Shown: piece after piece, positions 44,933 to 57,256 of the stretch
How the letters are laid out: each line of letters begins with the position of its first letter
How positions within the stretch are numbered: the first letter of the stretch is position 1
NCBI RefSeq assembly: GCF_029227915.1
Contig: NC_079879.1
Location: 30,446,501 to 30,510,500 of the forward strand
DNA: 64,000 nucleotides
Direction of reading: 5' to 3'
Source: Hydractinia symbiolongicarpus
Taxonomy: Eukaryota > Cnidaria > Hydrozoa > Anthoathecata > Hydractiniidae
Position numbers and translations under genes: made by a program
The notes under the pieces: generated by a model
Databases searched by the model: none
Seen by the model: the letters and a program-made list of their open reading frames with translations, nothing else
Told to the model about the DNA's origin: nothing

Positions 44933-47665
44933 TTAAAACAACCCGACCCATAATTTGTTTTTCTTGCATCTCGGTAAAAAATAAGTTTTAAAGAGCGAAA
45001 GTAACTCGTCTTTAACACCTGGCATTGAAGTGATGCGACGTTGCTTTAAGTCTTTCCACGACCAGTCTATGATGACGTATTTTAAACGTTTTGTGTTGAT
45101 GCCACCTAAACATCAAATCAAACACATAATCACGTCAGTAAAAATTATTTTTTGTCGTTTTTAATTAGTTACTTCATGTTAAAAATTTTGCGGAATTTTT
45201 TCTCGGTTAATAAAACAAGATGAAATTCGCGAGAGTGTACGGTCAAATCATTTAATAATTTAATCCAAATTTCGAGTAATGTAGAGTAAACGCCCCTCAT
45301 TAACGCCCCTTCTCATTGTCTTCTATGAAAGCCTATCCTAAAATTTTTTTTTACTCTAAAAGTTTTTTTTACTTTAAATTTAGCCAACAGCAAAATAACA
45401 ACATTGGGCTATTTCTAGACAGACTGTTCGATAATAATTTTTTATTTGCCCTACTAAATATTCACAATAAGAAAAAGTTAATTTCTAAAAAACTCAGTCT
45501 CAAATAGTTGAAAATTTAATAATAGGAGTTTACCAAAGCATCACGCGAAACTTAATTTTTACTTGTGATTGAGAAGATGCGAAAGAAAAAAGATATGCAG
45601 TAACTGACAAAACTTACCCTCTTCTATGAGTTTGGATATTCTGTTAGGTGTTCCAACACCAAGGTGAACAACATTAGTTTTTAATCGTTCCAACTGCTCA
45701 TTAACCTGAAGAAAAAATAAAATGGTTAACCACTTTTAATATTCTACAACAACAGTATCACTCTTACTCATACCTTTATGTGTTTGGCGAATAATTTCAT
45801 CGTTTTACATTTTTCGCCGCGAAAAGTTGAAGTAGCTCTAAACAACAATTTAATGCAATATGGCAGATTTTTTTGCGTGTAAGTATTCTATATTATCGGA
45901 GAATTAATCTTTAGAGATATTTATTGAAACTGAATGTTAATTTTCGCAAGCACTAATTTTCGTGAAGCTAACAAGTCCTATTATTTCGCGAGAACTAAAT
46001 TTCGCGACAAAGAATCTTGATGACATTTCTTAATTATTTTCAAGGGTGTCTTGAACGTCTCCTATATACGTTATATAGGAGCCATTTTATAAAAACTGCT
46101 GAAGTTGAATAAAGAGTATTAATGTAGTTCTAGGTAAATCAGAAGAAAAAATTGTAAATTATTTTTCTAAAAAAACTAATTTTGCGGGAATTAATTTTTA
46201 TGAAATTCGCAAAAAGCAACTTTTTAATTTTTTGGGGAACTAATTTTCGCGAAATTGACAAAAACTCGTGAAAATTAATTCCCTTAAGGTACCAAGGGCG
46301 CACTGAGTGCGTTGTCTCAATAGTTTATTCCCCATATTGGGACACAGTCACACAAGCAAACAATCACACAACCAGACGCACCTTAACACATCCACTGCTC
46401 TGATAGCTGAAAGCGTGACTATTAAAAGTATTGGTGAACTATGCAAATCATCTTCTGTTAATTTCACACATTTGTCTGTCCAATCTGATATAACTAAAAA
46501 GATACATCAAGTTTCATTACAAAAATAATTCGAATGAACAACATCATATCGAAAAGTTATCGATATTTTATGACATCACTTTTTCACAATTTTTTGCGGG
46601 TTTGTCCTTGAACGCAAAAAAAAAAAATTCTGCGAATCAATGATTAGCAAAAATCAATTCATCAAAATATTACTGAATTGTATTCGCAAAAAAACTTCTT
46701 TCCATTTTTTTTTCGTTCATTTCTTTTAAATTTTTAGGGGTGATATCAGCACAGATAATAAAATCAACGAAACCTGCAACTGCAGTAATCGTTCTCCCAT
46801 TTGCAAAAATAAATTCAATGAAGTTTACCGCGAACATCAAATTCATAAAAATAAATTCTTGAAAACTTGTCTTATTATAGAACTTTGAAAGCAAAAAAAA
46901 AAATTCGGGAAAAAATTCGTACTTTACACAATATACAAGCTTAAAGAGTTTTCAAACCGAACGCAAGGATGACACAAGAACTCTTAAAACGTACCATTTG
47001 ATAGATAAGCAGACATTTCTTTTGTGTCTCGTTCTGAGGTGCTTTCGTCCAAAAACCAATCATCTGAAATTTAAACTCAACCGTCAAATTGTACTGTTGT
47101 AATGCGCATGCGCTACTACTTATTAATGAACACATAATTAAAAAATACAATTACCGTTGCTGGGTTTTAGATCTTCTATTTCTAATGTTGTCAAGCTTTT
47201 GTTCAGTTCTGATTCAAAAAAATCCCACAGCAGGGTGACAGTAGGTGGTAAATTTTCGATCTAAAATATGATAAGAAAATATAACATTTTTTGTTATCAA
47301 ACATCTTAACAAGAAAAAAATGTGAGAAATCCACCTCCTCCACTGCGCAAGAATTTTTCTTTTTCTTCTTTTTTTTCTTGCTCTCCACCGCAGGTGATTC
47401 GTGCTTATTCTCATTCGTTAGATCTTTCAGTTTTCTTTTCTTTACTTTTCGTTTATTACTTTTCTTGTCTTTCGAAATATAAAAAAAAGAGAATAAGAAA
47501 CACTGAACTTGTCATAAAGAAGTTCTGTTTTTTCTAGATTAGCAAAATGTCAAAAAAAAACTTACTACTCCCAGAATGAGTATTTTCATTCTCGTCTTTG
47601 GTTTCAATCTTCTCATCACTGATGTCTTCTTTGACCCAAAAATTGTCATCCAAATCGTCCGCCAT
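44933..47665 (-). CDS. CMSS1: CMSS1, Cms1-like ribosomal small subunit protein
   Basis: Eight exons join in phase: 47566-47665, 47335-47468, 47155-47260, 46995-47063, 46382-46493, 45774-45837, 45618-45705 and 44933-45105. They total 281 aa, close to the ~279 aa of vertebrate CMSS1. The start MADDLDDNFW matches the family's N-terminus. A Lys-rich basic stretch (nuclear/nucleolar signal) follows, then ESELNKSLTTLEIEDLKPSN. The core is ILLIVTLSAIRAVDVLR, FRGEKCKTMKLFAKHIK and VVHLGVGTPNRISKLIEEGG, and it ends KRLKYVIIDWSWKDLKQRR...GLF. Family knowledge: Cms1 is a nucleolar protein of the small-subunit processome with a degenerate DEAD-helicase-like fold. An in-frame ATG upstream at 47731 is less likely, by comparison with the family. 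Confidence 0.95.
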
Positions 47666-49020
47666 ATTGCTTTTTCTGTATTTAGAGCTTAACACAAAAT
47701 CAGTTTTGGTTGAATGTGTTTTAGATTTCAATTTCCTGACTTGAACAGATATTTCTAAAGTTATTTAAGTCTAAATATGTTACGTAAAATATACAAGTTT
47801 TGAGTAAAATACTTAGACTGAAGATTACATTAGAGCACTACTTATAAAAATTCTTACATAAATTTTACGCTTATTTGATACAAGTTACAAAAAAATTGTA
47901 GATCGAAGTACTTCAGATAAAACATAAAAACACTTTGAAACAAAGCTGACATCCAACAATTTTGACAATATTTTTATTGACTATCCTTACTTTACTTTCC
48001 CTAAAAAATACAACAAATGGTACAACGGCAACAGTGTACTGGCATTGAAATAAATATTCCGGCGCTTAAAATCTTCTGACCCAAATTTAAACAGTTTCAC
48101 ATGTTACTGATAATAGCAAGGGAAAACTTAACAGCCAATCACAGTCGAGAGCTCGTCATTCCGCAGATTCCTCATCAAGCATATACTACTGTGGTTATAA
48201 TTCGAGATGAGAATGGAAAAACAACAACAGAATCTTACGTAGCAATAAATTTTCTATTCTTGTTTTAAACATACATTACGCAAAATATTAACAAGTTCGA
48301 ATACTTTGAAAAAGCAGGAATCATAAAAAGTACTACAAAATCAAAGGGATTCAAACATTTAAAAAAAGGATAAAAGACAACATCTTATTTAAACTACACG
48401 AAATTTTATGCATCATTATTTGATGGTAAGGTTGATAGATTGAACAACAATAAAATGCTGTATACAGATCTAGAGAAAAACGTCTAGCTACGAGAAATGA
48501 TTAGACAATAACTTACGCTTATATTTCCTACACAAAAGGACACTAAACAGTCCGATCTATGCTAAATTCCTTCATGTCAACAATAACTCTACTCGTGAAT
48601 ATAAAATCATATAAAATTTCAACTTATTACAACCGTATAAAATATTGTAAAAGAAGCTGAAAATAGCTAGGATATAAAAAACACCAAAAAAAACATTTTG
48701 CATCAAAATTCTAAATAAACATTCTCAGGTTAAATTAACTGAATAATTATAAACAAATTTCTGTAGAAAATACATCGCATACAATACGGTAGGCCATCCA
48801 ATATGGTAGAGGAAGCAGTGGGATCGACATTATAATTACCAAGCTCAACCAGCAAGCTAGATGAATCAAAACAAAGGCATGCTTAACACGTCTGGAATAA
48901 ACGAGACAAAAGATTTGTTGTTTTGCCTAACCTGTTGAAAGTGTCTTTAACTGGCTTTTCAGAGAAGCACACATTGTTGAGACTTCTCTCTTTCTTACCT
49001 TTTATTCATTTACAACTTGT
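47666..49020. other. Intergenic region / PTPN11-like 3' UTR
   Basis: This lies between the CMSS1 start (minus) and the PTPN11-like stop (minus). It probably holds the phosphatase 3' UTR and the CMSS1 promoter. AT-rich, with no coding support. A minus-strand AATAAA (TTTATT at 49001-49006) lies very close to the stop; others lie further downstream. Confidence 0.45.
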
Positions 49021-52000
49021 TCAACTTAGAGGAGGTAAAGGTTTCGGCTTTTTATGAGCTTCTGATATTGATGGTTCAGTTTGCCTCCTGGAAAAGAATT
49101 CCAAAAGTACAATAAAAGAGAAGAAAGAGCATGTGCAAGACTTTTATACGTCATTAAAATAAAGAGATGACAAAACGTTTTCCAACACTCACCTCAGTGC
49201 ATTTGATCTTTGTGGAGAAGTCTAAAACAGCGAGAATTAAAGAAACGTAAGGTTTCAGTAGGCATGATTTACCATAAAAAACATCAGTATGCACGTATGA
49301 GCGTGTCCTTCATGTTTCTGTATTTTTCAGCCCCTTTTTTTTCCAGTCCCCGTAACTACACATTAAGGTCCCACTTTAAACTAGAAAACTTTCATACCAA
49401 TAGTAGAAAATTTCTCAGTAAGTATTTTCCTGAGTTATCTGTATTCGCTTCGGTACTAAATAATCGGATATTTAGTTGATCTATTTATTGGAAGGAGTAA
49501 AAGAGCGAAAATATTTTTTGGGGGGTGAGACTGCTGTACGAATATTTAAATGCATTAGTGGTTATAGGTCACAGGCAAAATAATTGCAACAAAAACATTA
49601 TTCACCTTGGGTTCTCTTACAGATGATGAAGGAGGGCGTGGTACGGGTTTTCCTGGTAGCAATGTGCGAGGATTTCTAAATACAAAAATTAAGGTAGTTG
49701 GAAATTCTTTATAATATCGAATAAAGTATTATTACCGGGGGAACATATTTACGTTGGAGACTGCGCGTCTTCAGATAGAGGAGTTCGAGGCTTGGAGAAA
49801 TCGATATTTCCATAAGACGGTCGGCCAGAGGTAGTCATGTCCTGAAATAAATTTGTTATTACAATGCGACCCGGCTATAACATTTGACATTATCTACTTT
49901 ATAAAGTTTGCATAACAAATTAAGGGAAAATCACCTTTTTTGCCGCGATTCGTTTCCCTTCTGTATCAATAAAATGTTTGATTGCTTGATAAACAAAACG
50001 GTACTGCATCTGAAAATAGCATGATTTCCAAAGCTTAAAAACGTTTCTTAATGCAAATAAATAGAAAATGAAAAGTGAACATTAACAAAGTTTCTTAAGC
50101 ACCTCGGTCTGCACCATTCCAGATCTTTGTGTACGTAAAAGTTGAGCTGTTTTCTTGATGTCAATCTCCGTGTTTAATCCTAAAGACATCACTCATATTA
50201 TAATGACATTTTGTGAAAAACAGGAAAACAGAAACAAAGTGCTTAATATTGGAAAACAAACAGTCATAAGTTCAAGTTATATAAAGCGTTACATGAATTA
50301 CCTTTTTCGTCAAGGAGATGCATCAATACATCAATTACCATCACAGTACCTGTTCGACCGATACCAGCACTAAACAAAACCAAACCATAACACACTCCAT
50401 TACCACACACGCACACGCACACATCAACGCACTGTAAATGTCTTACCTGCAATGTACAACAATAGGTGCATTTCGTCCGCACGAATCATGCTTTGTGTGA
50501 ATCTCATTTAATAAACCAAGAATAGCGCCAGGGTCATCAGGTGCACCGTGATCCGGCCAATCAGTAAAGTGATACTGGTAAACCATCAGTGGAGCTTTTT
50601 TAGCCTGCACAATATATCAGACTTAAAAATGAGAAATACGGCAGACTACACAAAAAATAATAAGTTTAAATAAAAGTTGCAAAATGATCTTCAAAACAAG
50701 CCATAAATTAAAAAAAAGGTAAAGACAAAATAACACCAAAACACATACAAAAAAAATAACAAACCTTATCAGAGTGATATATCCTTAGCTCGCGCATTGT
50801 GAATGTTTTGGTTTTATGTTCCAACATATTATCAACAACTATCTTATCATATTCTACTGATTGGCCTACAAAAGACAACATGGTATAAAAATTTGTCAAC
50901 ACTGATCGATGTAACAACTTCTTTAGCTACATAGAATGCAAGACAAATACAATACCTAAATTTGGCCAATATTTTGCACATTTACTTTTGCCAGCCTCTA
51001 CTTCGTTCGTTAACATGACAATGATGGAAGAGTTATGTTGGTATATCATTTTCCAAAAATCGCCTATTGTAGACGGTAGACAACCCTGGGAAGCAATATA
51101 CTTTACTTTCCAACTTTGTAACTCAACCTAATAATTTAAAACGTTGAAAAATCAAGACAATGGCAGATGCAAACAGAATAACAGATAAATATGAAGGGAG
51201 GATATAGGTAAAAAATTTCAGAAGGAAAAATAAAACAGATTTACTGTTGTTTCTCAAATTAATATGTCCAATTTTTTGGTTGAAAAGAAACATTTCACAT
51301 CTGAAAACTCGTGAAAAACAATGCTGACATAATGTGGGTATGAATTGATGTTTAATGTACACGATATAAAAAAGGTAGAACAAACTTGATGCATTGCTTT
51401 TTAAAAAAAATGGACAAAATGTTTTTATTCCACGCAAGTTACATGATAAGGGGAAAAACACTGCCAAAGATTTGTTTAGCTACATCTTCACATATTTAAT
51501 CGTTGCAGGCAGTGCAATCAAACAAGATAGCTTTTTTTGTGTAATCTAACAGTAGAAACAAAGACTGATGAAAATATTAAATCATAAAAAACACTTGCAT
51601 CAATATAGTTTGCATTTATATAATCTCTTCCAATATCTTTCGGATTGCCACCTTTTAACCTGACTCGGGAGTGATCATCTAAATAACAATATAATAAACT
51701 GCTCGAACAAGTAAATACTTGAAACAGAAAAATAAATATTAAAGAGTTGCATCAACAAAATGTCTATATTTAAGTGCTTGGATTTTTTCTTGATTTTTTG
51801 GGATCAATAAAAAAATTGTTGTTGTTTTCTTTCATACTGATGATAGCCTTTTAGTTTTTTTCAATGGCTATCTGCAGTTACAAAATGCAATACACTGACA
51901 GATTAAAGAGCAACATATACAAGCCCTAATAATATTAAGAGCATAAGGATTCATACATGGCAAAATATTTTTATATCTATTTTTCCACTTATTTTCCTCT

Positions 52001-55000
52001 GTTTGACCATCACTGCAAGTATATACACCATCGTTGTGATCAAATCTTTGAAGTTGCTATGAAGAAACAAACAATCAAGCTAATTTTTTACCTGTGAATC
52101 TAAGGTAATTAAAAGTTCTAGATTTTATGAGGAAGCACAATAATAAGTAGAAATAACCTCAAACTCTTCGCGAAAACCAGTAGCACCTTTTGGATTTTCT
52201 TTCATCAGGACTTCCATACGTTCTTCAACAGATGATGCAATAAAACTTGTGCTTTGGAATGGCTTAAAAAAGAATAAAAAATGTTCTTTTTGAGAATTAA
52301 AGCTATTATAAAAGGAGAACTTCCAATGCAAAAAAAGAACATGAAAAAGATGCGACAAGTATAACAAATTAGATTTATTTGAATTTATATAAGGTGCCAA
52401 AGTTGCAAAAGTTGTACTCTACTTGAGGATTACGAATGATGTACACAACCTGTATATCAAAAAATTCCAATACCTCTCTCAATTTTATAGGAGATTGATC
52501 TTTTATATCATGCAACTTTGGATTCTGCACATAGTATTCAACAAGTTCCCTTAAACTTAAAAAAGTAGGTCCAGACCCTATATCATATTTTGTTTCTCGG
52601 TGTCGTATTATAATCTGTTGAATACCATTATTGCATCGTACAGCTAACGCATACTGTCCGGGCTGACTTTGGCTCTCTCGAACAAGGTAACTACCTTGGC
52701 GACCTTTTGCCAATAACATTCTTTCAGCTTCTTTTGAGCTAATGGGACCATGGTACCACCTAAACAAAAAATTTTGTCATTAATCGCTTAAGCACTTATT
52801 TAATATTTCAAGAAACGGGGATGGGGGCGCTTGTCCAGGGGGGCCTTGTTCATGGGGGGGGGGAGCTTATTTAAGGGGTCGCCTTATAATTTTCATGGGG
52901 AGCGCATATCCACAGAAGACGCTTATTAAATATTTTTTTATTTGAGGGGGTTGCTTTATTTTGGGGAGAGGTTGCTTATTTTGGGGAGGGGCCTTAATGG
53001 AACATGCTCTTAATCCAGTCTTTAGACTGTACAGTATATAGTAGAATCTTAGGTCCTGTTTTAATGTATCATGTATTCATTAAAGCTTTTATAGGACTCA
53101 TACCTTTCGGTTGTAGGGTCATTTGAACGAACTGGATACAAAAGTTCAATAAAGCCACCAGATCTTTCCTTAATAGATTTTGGTGTATCCATGTAATACT
53201 GAACCAAACCATGGAGTGTAGCAAATGGATCAGGACTACCTGCCAAGCAATAACAATCCCCATCATTTTGTATTTTAATATGAGTTACTTCGCCATTGTA
53301 TCTAAATTTTAAATGGAATTCATCATTACATTAAAGCTTGTTGAAAAGAAACATTTAGCTGTTATTCACCTCTATGGTTGTAATTTATTTTTACACATTG
53401 CATCACAATAAATTTATACATTATAGACAAGATCGATTCAATATGTCAATCTCATGTAAACCTTTAGAAGATAATTTTTAAAAACTGATATCATTTTGTA
53501 TTTGTGTAACTATGAAAAGTTGATAGACAATTTAATTTGACATAGGTAACTTCCAAATATAGCTTGTTCACTTTAAAGGGATCCCAAGGTACTTTTACAA
53601 GCTGGACTCATCTGAAAGATTTGCATGAGAAATGCTAAATGATATAATAACTTTTTGTTAAAACTTCACGTAACTGCAGATTTATCTTTTTAAATATTTT
53701 TTTTCTTGTCGCTCGACCGCCATGTTGATTATCCTCAACCCTCTGCTTCGTTAAAAAATTTCATTCTAGCTCCAGTCAACCTTCGTGCAGCAAAGTGAAA
53801 CGGAAGCTCTCTAAGAACAATTATTGTTTTTTAAAAAAATAAAATAATTCTGCATAAAGTTCTTTACGAACGATTATTTTTTAAAAAAAAAATAGAAATA
53901 ATTATGTTCTCACATGGCTGAGCAACCAAACGAAAAATAAAATGTGCATGATTTTTATTTGGACGGATGGATTTGGAGGACTTCTTATTTGAGACGCAAG
54001 TTGTGCATGATTTTTATTTCAAAGGACTTTTATTATCAGGTTGTGAAAGTTGCTGATCATTCAACATGTCACACATTTGTGTATGGTTTTTATTTCAAAA
54101 GGATATATTTTGGAAGGCAAATATAAGTAACAAAATATCAAGGTGTGACCCTAAGCCTATAAAAAGTTATAGAAAAAGTTAAAGGGGAAGGGAGAGGGGG
54201 CTGCATCACCCTTTCACCTCCAGGACAAATAGGATTAAAGGCAGTTGCAACCTTTGTAATTTAAGACGGCACTCGAATTTCCCGAGACAATTACTGACAT
54301 ATTTTCAAAACGTACCTTCGCGTCGGCAATTATTTGACGTGGTAAGATCGCACATAAAAGTCCCTAGGCCTTGTGCGATCAGACGTGTAAAAAATGGCCG
54401 AAGATATAACAACAGAAAAAAGTATTTGTTTTTCCACAGCATAGTTCAGTTGCCTCCTACAGCAATGCACAAAAAACAAACTCTTAGCAAAAACACAGTT
54501 AGTTTTGCGTTTCAACTACATCATTAAAAACAGTTTTTCACCAATGTAGTTTGATTAAATGATTGCAGACTACGCTAAAATATATTTAATAAAATGTCGT
54601 TTTTTTCTGCGCTGAACTTTAATATTTACGCAATTAACTATTATTATTTTATTTTTTATTTTTTTTTGCTTTTCTCCGGTAAAAATAATATTTTTTATTT
54701 AGGAGGTAGCTCAAACATTTTTTTGTGTTTTGTTAAGTTTGGAAATTTAGAAGCTGTCATAGTATTCTAATAAGTGCAAATATAGCCACAGTAGTTATTT
54801 GTTGACGCTAAAAATGGTGAATTATGAGGATTTTGTTGGACATTAATGCATGATGTGTGCTTTTAAAAGGTCTAATCATTGAGGTGTAGAGCAGCATTGA
54901 TGTTAGACAGGATACCTGTCTCTCTTTTCTGCTTGCGCGCTTTGATGTCTCTCCTAATTTTGTAACCCTGCTTATTTTAGCGTGCTATCACAAAAGGGAA

Positions 55001-57256
55001 AAATGATGAGTTTAGTTTAATAGACTTCGTTGATGTTTGCGCTACATATTGGAAGAATATCATAAAAACGAACTTTAAATAGACAGTAAATTCTGCCTTT
55101 CTCTGTATTGTGGGATGAATTAAAGTAGTATTTCTTTTCTATTGATTTTTTAATATTTTTTGATAAAAAATATATCCATCTACTGAGGCAACTAAGGCAA
55201 CCTCGTCCCCAAGGATTTTTGAGAACAAGGTTGGCAATACCCACTTGAGCATCATACCCCGCCTAGGTTGATATGTTATAGATCAGAAATTTATTCAACC
55301 TGTTTGTTGAAATAAATTCTTTTAAATTTGAAATATAAGAAATCATGCACACACCTGCTGCTAATATATTATTTTTTTGTTTTATTGCTTAGACGGCTAG
55401 AATATCATGTTGAATTATTTTAAAAAAACAACCACAAATCATTCGTACAGAGATTGATGTGGAAAGTGCGTTAAATTTTTTTTAACTTTGTTGTGACAGT
55501 ATAATTGTTTTTGGCTATCTTTTATAGCCAAAAACAATTATACTGGTGACCTTATTAACGGTGAATTTTTTCTTCATAATAAATAATATATACTCCATAA
55601 TATTTTATGAACACGATTAATAATTAATTATCATTAATAATAGTGAGTGAAAGACATTAATTTGTGAGCGCTAATGAAATACTACGTAATAAGGTCACAG
55701 GCTACTAAAAAGGACTAGAACTAGTCCGAAATTTTGAACGAACAAGAAGATCGAAGCGCCCATCTAGGCGGCAAGAAAAACAAATATTTTAAAAACGATA
55801 TCTGGGGTTACATGAACTTTTAACAAAAAGTGAATATGTCATTGGGAATTCCTTATGAAAATCTTTCAGGTAAGTCCAACTTGTAAAAGTACCTTGGGAT
55901 CCCTTTAAAATTAAACCGTAATATAATTCACGCATTTTATTTTATACCTTACGGAAATGGTAAAATCTCCAACTTTACTGGTACTAGGTCTCACTAGAAA
56001 ACTCCCATCTACACCTGATTCCAACAATATCTCTTCTGACTCTTTGCCATTAATGTTAGAATGAAACCATCTAAAAACAATTGTGATTGGTATAGTAACA
56101 AAATTATATATAATACAAGGGCTAAAAGGGATCAAAAATTAATGTTATTAATGTTGTGCCGTAATGTCTGAAGATTTACCATCTGAGGCATAAGTTTTTG
56201 GTGACTTCAAAGAAAAATAAACACATTTCAAAATTGCCCTTTACAAACACACTGACTCACTGCATGTTTATATTATATAGATACAAGGGCTATAAATAAA
56301 ATAAAATTTGAAATGGGTAGCGAACTGCCTGTTTCTAAATATTTATATTTATTAGTAATGTCAGGCGTGTATCCTGAATGCGAACTCAATAGCCCAAACA
56401 AACACAATATAATACACAAAGTAAGTTTGTTTTGTTGTGGTGATAACAAAAACGAGCTTGTTTTGAAAAATATTTAGCAGTGAACAAAGTTAAGAAAAAG
56501 GAAAGCATGGATATTGGATGCATACAAAAAATACATTTTCAAAAGGATATTTTTTGGTTATTTCATTGGCCTAATCTTCTTTAAGTTGCTTGAAAACTGG
56601 ACATGATGCATTGAACATATAATAAATATGAAGCATTTCCAGTCTATGCCTTTCACCATTTCACCTATATGTGACCTTTAAATTTTCTGTTTAATTTACA
56701 TTGTTGTTAGGTGCCAGATTATTATCAGTACAAAACACATTCTGTAAAAAAAGACAAATCTTCAAAGCAAAACAAAAGCTAGTTTATAAAGAAATCACAA
56801 CATTTAGGAACTAAGTTATATTTTTCATCATTTTATGAAATAGTTGGATCAAATATAAAAAAAAATAGGTTGGGCTCCATTTTCAGTGGATAAGCAACTG
56901 GTTTTGAACTCAACTGTCTCAGTACAACAAAAGAAAAGTTGGGCCTACAATTTACAGCCTACAATCTCTCATAATAGATATTAATGTAATAGTTGATTTA
57001 TTGTAGTTGATTTACTGTAGTAGTTTCACAGCTTTATCTAGCTGCAGCGTTATTACTTCACAAGTAAGCCCTAAGTTCAAGATTAAAGAACTTGTGCTTT
57101 TAAAAATAAGGTTTGGCTGACAATCATTAAATTGAGTCACAAATGAGTTATTTCTATTATAAATCTCTAAAAAATTAGAAGAAAATATTGGCGCCATGTG
57201 AGCTATCTTTACTTTATACATAATTGAAACATTTTTAAAACTTACCTGCTAGACAT
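49021..57256 (-). CDS. PTPN11: SHP2/corkscrew-type non-receptor tyrosine phosphatase
   Basis: Seventeen coding exons join in phase to 604 aa (vertebrate SHP2 is ~595). The start codon is at 57256 (exon 57246-57256). N-SH2: 55948-56070 and 53104-53301 ([22 protein letters not shown]). C-SH2: 52474-52759 ([28 protein letters not shown]). Linker: 52158-52262. PTP domain: 51957-52056, 51593-51678, 50956-51127, 50765-50865, 50447-50604, 50302-50369, 50103-50179 and 49935-50009, with [17 protein letters not shown] (WPD loop), catalytic [10 protein letters not shown] and Q-loop-region residues. Tail: 49753-49841 (SYGNI, a Grb2-type pYxN site, like SHP2 Tyr542), 49606-49675 and 49193-49221 plus 49021-49087 (proline-rich, KPKPLPPLS). 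SHP2 binds phosphotyrosine adaptors and promotes Ras/MAPK signalling. It is orthologous to the SHP1/SHP2/csw group; an exact SHP1 versus SHP2 split predates vertebrates only. Confidence 0.96.
52800..53000. repeat. G-rich low-complexity tract in phosphatase intron
   Basis: Interrupted runs of G (GGGG to GGGGGGGGG) with GCTTATTT spacers lie in the short intron between the C-SH2 exon and the second N-SH2 exon. The local base composition is unlike the surrounding AT-rich intron. Confidence 0.7.
53577..55904. mobile_element. TTAA-flanked long-TIR transposon, non-autonomous
   Basis: A 2328-bp element sits in the intron 53302-55947, which separates the two N-SH2 exons. The left end AGGGATCCCAAGGTACTTTT and its inverted copy at the right end are nearly identical. 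Similarity continues for about 190 bp (ACAAGYTGGACT, CTGAAAGATTT, CTTTTTGTTAAAA). Both ends are bounded by TTAA (53573-53576 and 55905-55908), the target duplication of piggyBac-type elements. No transposase is visible. The interior includes a 22-bp perfect hairpin at 55497-55545. Confidence 0.75.
55497..55545. repeat. Perfect 22-bp inverted repeat, 5-nt loop
   Basis: CAGTATAATTGTTTTTGGCT then AT, five bases, and the exact reverse complement. Directly beside it GTGACCTTATTA (55546) pairs with TAATAAGGTCAC (ending 55698), another inverted pair about 150 bp apart. Confidence 0.9.

Noticed and set aside
46670-46894. 74-codon minus-strand frame between CMSS1 exons
   Set aside because: It lies in an intron, joins neither exon in phase, and resembles the palindromic repeat family.
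47291-47537. Plus-strand Phe/Ser-rich frames
   Set aside because: They are antisense to the Lys-rich exon 2 of CMSS1.
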